Below are positions 58,282 through 64,000 of a stretch of DNA of 64,000 nt, in pieces (the first letter of the stretch is position 1; the number at the start of each line of letters is the position of its first letter). Both the position numbers and the translations under genes were made by a program. Location of the stretch: the NCBI GenBank assembly GCA_018417955.1, contig JACTVC010000014.1, positions 868,001 through 932,000 of the forward strand, written 5' to 3'. The stretch comes from Laccaria trichodermophora. Its lineage: Eukaryota > Basidiomycota > Agaricomycetes > Agaricales > Hydnangiaceae. The notes beneath the pieces were generated by a model, which ran no database searches, was not told where the DNA came from, and saw nothing but the letters and a program-made list of their open reading frames with translations.

Positions 58282-60933
58282 ATGAGCGACAGCCATATGC
58301 GCAAGAAGCTCAAGAAACAGCGTACAGAGCAGGTCTCCGTGACGTCGACTTCAAGAGTCACTCAATCTCATACTGCTGGCAGCAACGAAGAATCACCAGC
58401 TACCCGCGTCTCCTTGACCCTCCTCTGGTTTTCAGTCCTTACCGCAACGTTGATCCTTGCGTATCTGGTTAGAAACGCGTCAATTTTTCTTGAAAGAGAA
58501 CGCTTGTCTTATAGTGAACCATAGAAGCCAACTGTCGTTATCAGTTTCTTGGACTCGTGGATCGGGTTCTCTGAGCACTACGATTGAGCTCCATCAGCAT
58601 CTTCAAAAACAGAGACCTTCACTTACCTTCACTTACCTGTCTGCCGATACACCGAAGCGCGATGCAGTGGTTAACGCATTCAGAGTACGTGCCTCGTATT
58701 CAATCCTAATAGAGGCTAAAGACTGATCTTGCCACAGCACGCTTGGCATGCGTATGGTGACCCACTACTGGCTTGTTTTTTACTTCAAACGTTTGAACAC
58801 GCTTAACAGAGAGAGATGCCATGGGAGATGACGAATACCACCCCATAGAACAAAAAGGGAGCAACTTAACCAAGGCAGGAGGGATCGGCTACATGGTAAT
58901 CGACGTGCTCGACACCATGCAACTGATGGGTCTCAAAGAAGAATACGCTACATCCAGAAACTGGGTACAATACAAGCTGTCCTTTGACCGTGATGACCGA
59001 TTCAGCACATTTGAGGTAGGCACCATTTGTCGCTTCTCCCCTCCAACTCATCGTAACGCTTTCCTTCCGCAACCAGACAACCATCCGTGTCCTCGGCGGC
59101 CTCCTCTCCGCATACCACCTGTCCAACCATGACCCAGTTTACCTCAAAAAAGCAGTTGAACTGGCAGACAGAATCTTACCCGTTTTCGACACACCCTCAG
59201 GGCTCCCCTTGCCCGTTATTAATCTAGCGACAATGGAGCCGAGTCACATGGACGACTTCCCGGGTCTTGTTAGCGTTGCAGAGGCTGGGACTTTGCAGTT
59301 GGAGTTTAGGTATTTGAGCCATTTGACGGGGAATGATGTGTATTGGCGCAAAGTTGAAAAGGTGGGGTTGGTTCAGTGATGAATGAATATTCTCTGAAGG
59401 AGAGGACAGGTCATGCGAGTTATTAAAGATGCGCGGTTACCTCACGGCTTGGCGTCCATCTTTTTGAAGTGCGTTCTTTTCTATTTTGTTTTCTTGCGAG
59501 CATCGTTGACAGCTTATCTTAGTATTGACCGAGGGCAGTACGAATCGTCTGCCATTCGACTTGGTGCGCGAGCAGACTCGTTTTACGAGTATCTGTTGTT
59601 CGTAACTTCCACTCTCCGTGATGCACGTCAGGCTCATATACTTTAACAGAAAGCAATATCTCCAAACAGTACGCCTTCGCAACCCTATTTTCGCTTTTCT
59701 CATAGAACACACAGAATAAATCTGAAGCGGTCTACCGTGACTTCCATCACAGATGTACGACAATGCCATGACCGCCATACACTCATACCTCATCCAAGAG
59801 AGCAAAAACGCAAAAATGACATATACATCCGAGCTCATCCCCGAACATCACGAGGATGGTGAAGTGTTCGTCTCCCCTTATCTTCTCATTTCCACTACCA
59901 CTCAAACGACGATGACAGATCATGGCGACTGACACCAAAGCAAGACCACCTAGTCTGCTTCCTCGGGGGCTCGCTCATGCTTGGGGCAACACACACAGGG
60001 ACCGCCGCTCGACAGCCCGTCTCAATACCCCCTCGACTGGAAGAGCTCGCGGAAAATGGACGGAGAGACTGGAAAACGGGGGTTGAGCTCATCAAGACGT
60101 GTATGAATACCCATGATACTGCTAGGTGTGTCCCCTCGACGTTGTTTGACTTACTTGGGTTAACGGGGAGGGATTTAGTGGGTTGTCACCTGAGATTGTA
60201 TACTTCAGAGTGCCAAGTGATGGGATGGACGGATACGATATTGCCCCTTCTGATTGGTATATCCGTGGCGCTCAGTATGTATTTCTCTAAAGCTACCCGA
60301 GATTCTTCCACCTGACTATATCATTATAGGAAAGGGGAATTCCCACCATACGACGCCCGCTACATGCTCCGGTACCTGCTTATCCCCTCCTCCATTCTTC
60401 CTCCCCAACTAACCAACTCATGAAACAAAGACCAGAAACTGTGGAATCCCTATTCCTCGCATATCGACTGACAGGTGATCCCATATACCGAGACCACGCA
60501 TGGGCGATCTTCCAATCCATCGAGAAGCACTGCCGTGTCCCTACGGGTGGCTACGGGACGATCATCAATGTAGATGAGAACACGGCAAGGCAGGAGGATA
60601 AGATGGAGACGTTCTTTTTGGTACGTCTTTTTCCTTTGAACCTTGTGATTGAGTGGATGTTCACTGGGTGGAGTTGTAGAGTGAGACGCTGAAGTATCTT
60701 TATTTGTTGTTCTCGGATTCGGATGTGGTTCCTTTGGATAGTACGTTTTTTATGTTTTGTGACTTCGAAGTGTACGTGGCTGATCATGTGTTTGTAGAGT
60801 ATGTGTTCAATACAGAGGTAAGCTTGTCTCTAGTTGAAATACAACTGTAACTGAGACTGATGACCACCCTTTCTTTTCATAGGCCCATCCTCTGCCAGTC
60901 TTTACTCCAGAAATATGGACCAGCTTCTCATAG
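58282..60933 (+). pseudogene. GH47 alpha-1,2-mannosidase, broken copy (copy 2)
   Basis: It matches copy 1 throughout, including the membrane helix ([16 protein letters not shown]) and the catalytic segments [22 protein letters not shown], [26 protein letters not shown] and FNTEAHP. In exon 2 two lesions are seen. The Gly codon of HYDGAP is TGA (about 58584). A 10-base tandem duplication of CTTCACTTAC near 58617-58636 shifts the frame before KRDAVV. The last exon also differs (FTPEIWTSFS instead of FTPK). If exon 2 is used as in copy 1, no full enzyme can be made; skipping it would lose only stem-region residues if the frame allowed it. Elsewhere the copy is well preserved. Confidence 0.75.
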
Positions 60934-61018
60934 CATACATACACTACAGCAAGCTGCAGTGGTTTCTAATCCTTATCACTCCAACTTGTGTTGAAGAGCA
61001 GATCCAACTTCAATGACA

Positions 61019-64000
61019 TTACTCTGGTGCTAGAACTGTGTATCTGGGTTTTGCTCTCCATGCATTAAACTGTGCCCCATTCTCCTTCAGCAGCTTCACA
61101 ACTGCCTCATGACCTCCGATTGCTGCTGCTTTAAGAGCACTTCCATACTTTCCTCCCTGTGCATTGACATCTGCCCCATTCTCTATCAGCAACTTCACAA
61201 CTGCCTCATGACCTCTGAGTGCTGCTGCTTGAAGAGCACTTCCATACTCTCCTCCCTGTGCATTGACATCTGCCCCATTCTCTATCAGCAACTTCACAAC
61301 TGCCTCATGACCTCTATCTGCTGCTGCTTGAAGAGCAGTTCCATATTCTCCTCCCTGTGCATTGACATCTGCCCCATTCTCTATCAGCAGCTTCACAACT
61401 GCCTCATGACCTCTATCTGCTGCTGCTTGAAGAGCAGTTCCATATTCTCCTCCCTGTGCATTGACATCTGCCCCATTCTCTATCAGCAACTTCACAATTG
61501 CCTCATGACCTACAAATGCTGTTGCTTGAAAAGCATTTTCTAGTGCATCAACATCTGCCCCATTCTCCATCAGCAGCTTCACAACTGCCTCATGACCTTT
61601 AGATACTGCTGCTTGAAGAGTGTTTCCATACTGTCCTCCTTGTGCCTTTACATCTGCCCCATTCTCCACCAGTAGCTTCACAACTGCCTCATGACCTTCA
61701 GATGCTGCTGCATGAAGAGCATTTCCATATTGTCCTCCCTGTGCATTCACAAGTGCCCCATTCTCCACCAACAACTTTACAACTGCCTCATGACCTCTAT
61801 ATGCTGCTGCTTGAAGAGCAGTTCCATATTGTCCTCCCCATGCATTGACACCTGCCCCATTCTCCACCAGCAGCTTCACAACTGCCTCATGACCTCCAGA
61901 TGATGCTGCTTGAAGAGCATTTCCATACTGTCCTCCTTGTGCATTAACATCTGCCCCATCCTCAATTAGCAGCTTCACAACTGCTTCATGACCTCCAGAT
62001 GATGCTGCTTGAAGAGCATTTCCATACTGTCCTCCTTGTGCATTAACATCTGCCCCATTCTCAATTAGCAGCTTCACAACTGCTTCATGACCTCCGGATG
62101 CTGCTGCTTGAAGAGCATTTCCATATTGTCCTCCCTGTGCATTCACAAGTGCCCCATTGTCCACCAACAACTTCACAACTGCCTCATGACTTCCGTATGC
62201 TGCTGCTTGAAGAGCAGTTCCATATCGTCCTCCCCATGCATTAACATCTGCCCCATTCTCTATCAGCAACTTCACAATTGCCTTTTGACCTCCAGATGCT
62301 GCTGCTTGAAGAGCATTTCTATAATGTCCTCCCTGTGCATTTACATCTGTCCCTTTCTCCATCAGCAGCTTCACAACAGCCTCATCACCTCCCAATGCTG
62401 CTGCTTGAAAAGCATTTCCTAGTGCATCAACATCTAACCCATTCTCCATCAGCAGCTTCACAACTGCCTCATGACCTCTAGATGCTGCTGCTTGAAGAGC
62501 ATTTCCATACTGTCCTCCTTGTGCATTAACATTTGCCCCATTCTTGATTAGCAGCTTTACAACTGCCTCATGACCTCCAGATGATGCTGCTTGAAGAGCA
62601 TTTCCATACTGTCCTCCTTGTGCCTTTACATCTGCCCCATTCTCCACCAGTAGCTTCACAACTGCCTCATGGCCTCCAGATGCTGCTGCTTGAAGAGCAT
62701 TTCCATATTGTCCTCCCTGTGCATTCACAAGTGCCCCATTCTCCACCAACAACTTCACAACTGCCTCATGACCTCCATATGCTGCTGCTTGAAGAGCAGT
62801 TCCATATTGTCCTCCCCGTGCATCAACACCTGCCCCATTCTCCATCAGCAGCTTCACAACTGCCTCATGACCTTTAGATGCTGCTGCTTGAAGAGCATTT
62901 CCATAATGTCCTCCTTGTGCATTAACATCTGCCTCTTTCCCCATCAGCAGCTTCACAACTGCCTCATGACCTCCAGATGCTGCTGCTTGAAGAGCATTTC
63001 CATATGCTCCTCCTTGTGCCTTTACATCTGCCCCATTCTCCACCAGTAGCTTCACAACTGCCTCATGACCTCCATATGCTGCTGCTATAAGAGCAGTTCC
63101 ATATCGTCCTCCCCATGCATTAACATCTGCCTGGTTCTCTATCAGCAGCTTCACAACTGCCTCATGACCTCTCAATGATGCTGCCTGAAGAGCTTTCCCT
63201 TCCTGTGCATTAAGGTCTTCCCCTTTCTCTATCTTCAGCTTTACAATTTTTTCATAACCCCCCAATGATACTGCCCAAAGTGCTTTTTCTTGTAAATAAA
63301 CAGTGCCTAGAAATAATCATTGAACTTATTAATATCATATATGTCATGCTTTAGTTATAGAATTCACCATTCTCATCTTCAATTATGTCAAATGCTTCTT
63401 GGATTCGATTTGGAAGGTCTTGACAGGTAATTAACCAACTTCTATCCTAGATGGTACACTTTTACATTTCCAGATCACTTATTGATATCAGTAACTCACT
63501 GAGCTTTGGGTCACAGAACACCAGTCACTATCATTGAGAACTATAACCCTTGCTCTGGGACACTATGAATGATTTGATCAAATGGGTTTTAGATTGCACA
63601 TTGTGCTATTGTCACCTTTTGCAGAAGCATAGACATGATAGGTGTTGCTGGATGATGTACTAGAGGTATCTTGACAGAGCAAATGAATGGAGGAATAAAT
63701 TTTGAGTAAGTGAAAGCACTCACCTGTGTGGGTGCCACTGACAACCCTGATGTACTGTGACCATGAAAATGTTGTCCATCATAACCACCAGAGAGGTATC
63801 TTGAGGGTGAATTCATGGCACCAGAAATTGAAGTGAAGGAACTTTTGTGTGTTGGCTGTGCTGATGCCTGAGCTTTTGCTGAAGTTGCCACCCTCAATTG
63901 ATGCTGTTTCCACTCTTTGTCACCAAGGGCAAGATTAAGTGAACGAATAAATGTGCACTGGTTTCGCAGAGGCATTTCGGCATGGTCTTCCAGTGGGTCT
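61019..64000 (-). CDS. Ankyrin-repeat protein (copy 3, 5' end outside window)
   Basis: The C-terminal exon (61019 to about 63290) encodes the incomplete first unit, a 29-residue unit and 21 further ankyrin repeats, two of them 29 residues, ending VLAPE. It is the longest of the three arrays. Upstream, the exon around 63720-64000 has MPLRNQCTFIRSLNLALGD and HQLRVATSAKAQASAQ of the N-terminal domain, which continues beyond the window. No stop interrupts the visible frame. Higher-order duplication is evident: the pair (TALQAAAY...GALVNAQ, then NAL.AAAS) occurs three times, and a unit ending DVDAL followed by a short unit occurs twice. Confidence 0.82.
61060..63180 (-). repeat. Ankyrin-coding tandem array, 21 units
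   Basis: 99-bp units with two of 87 bp. Units at about 61260-61480 are nearly identical neighbours (EYGTALQAAADRG twice). Blocks of several units were copied together. Confidence 0.9.

Overview
The window is nuclear DNA of a filamentous basidiomycete, most likely an Agaricomycete. The evidence is short GT-AG introns of about 45-60 bases in nearly every gene, a ribosomal protein uS4/RPS9 N-terminus of basidiomycete type, a KDZ-class DNA transposon with a C-terminal Ulp1-like domain, and an N-terminal domain that I know only from Agaricomycete proteins. No bacterial or organellar features were seen.

The main structure is a tandem array of a segment of about 18 kb carrying ordinary host genes. 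The complete unit runs from about 42.8 to 61.0 kb. Reading along + the order is: ankyrin-repeat gene (-), decayed gene-poor stretch, RPS9 pseudogene (-), cyclin-like gene (+), TauD/TfdA-type dioxygenase (+), small unknown gene (+), small unknown gene (-), polypurine tract, M28 peptidase (-), GH47 alpha-mannosidase (+), next ankyrin gene. The unit before it (1.2-42.8 kb) has the same genes plus about 21.5 kb of extra DNA at 8.1-29.6 kb. The window opens inside the GH47 gene of a still earlier unit and closes inside the ankyrin gene of a later one.

The extra 21.5 kb is rich in mobile elements. It holds a decayed gene of unknown family (8.5-10.3 kb), a 12.2 kb KDZ element with imperfect terminal inverted repeats (10.3-22.5 kb), and a 4.5 kb Ty1/Copia retrotransposon with perfect target-site duplications (22.8-27.3 kb). 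After these come a 69-bp minisatellite and hairpin-bearing dispersed repeats. The KDZ element carries the transposase with its Ulp1-like part, a small gene with a viroplasmin/RNase H1-N-like domain, and a large cargo gene of unknown function. Most element genes are broken, often by a TGA where the family has an arginine (CGA).

The unit copies have diverged and decayed differently. The M28 gene is broken in the first unit and intact in the second. GH47 is intact in the first and broken in the second. The dioxygenase is intact in both, and RPS9 is a pseudogene in both. The ankyrin genes are open in all copies but have 17, 9 and 21 nearly identical 33-residue repeats, the behaviour expected of a fast-evolving recognition protein. 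A 593-bp hAT-like MITE in the first unit has its exact empty site in the second.
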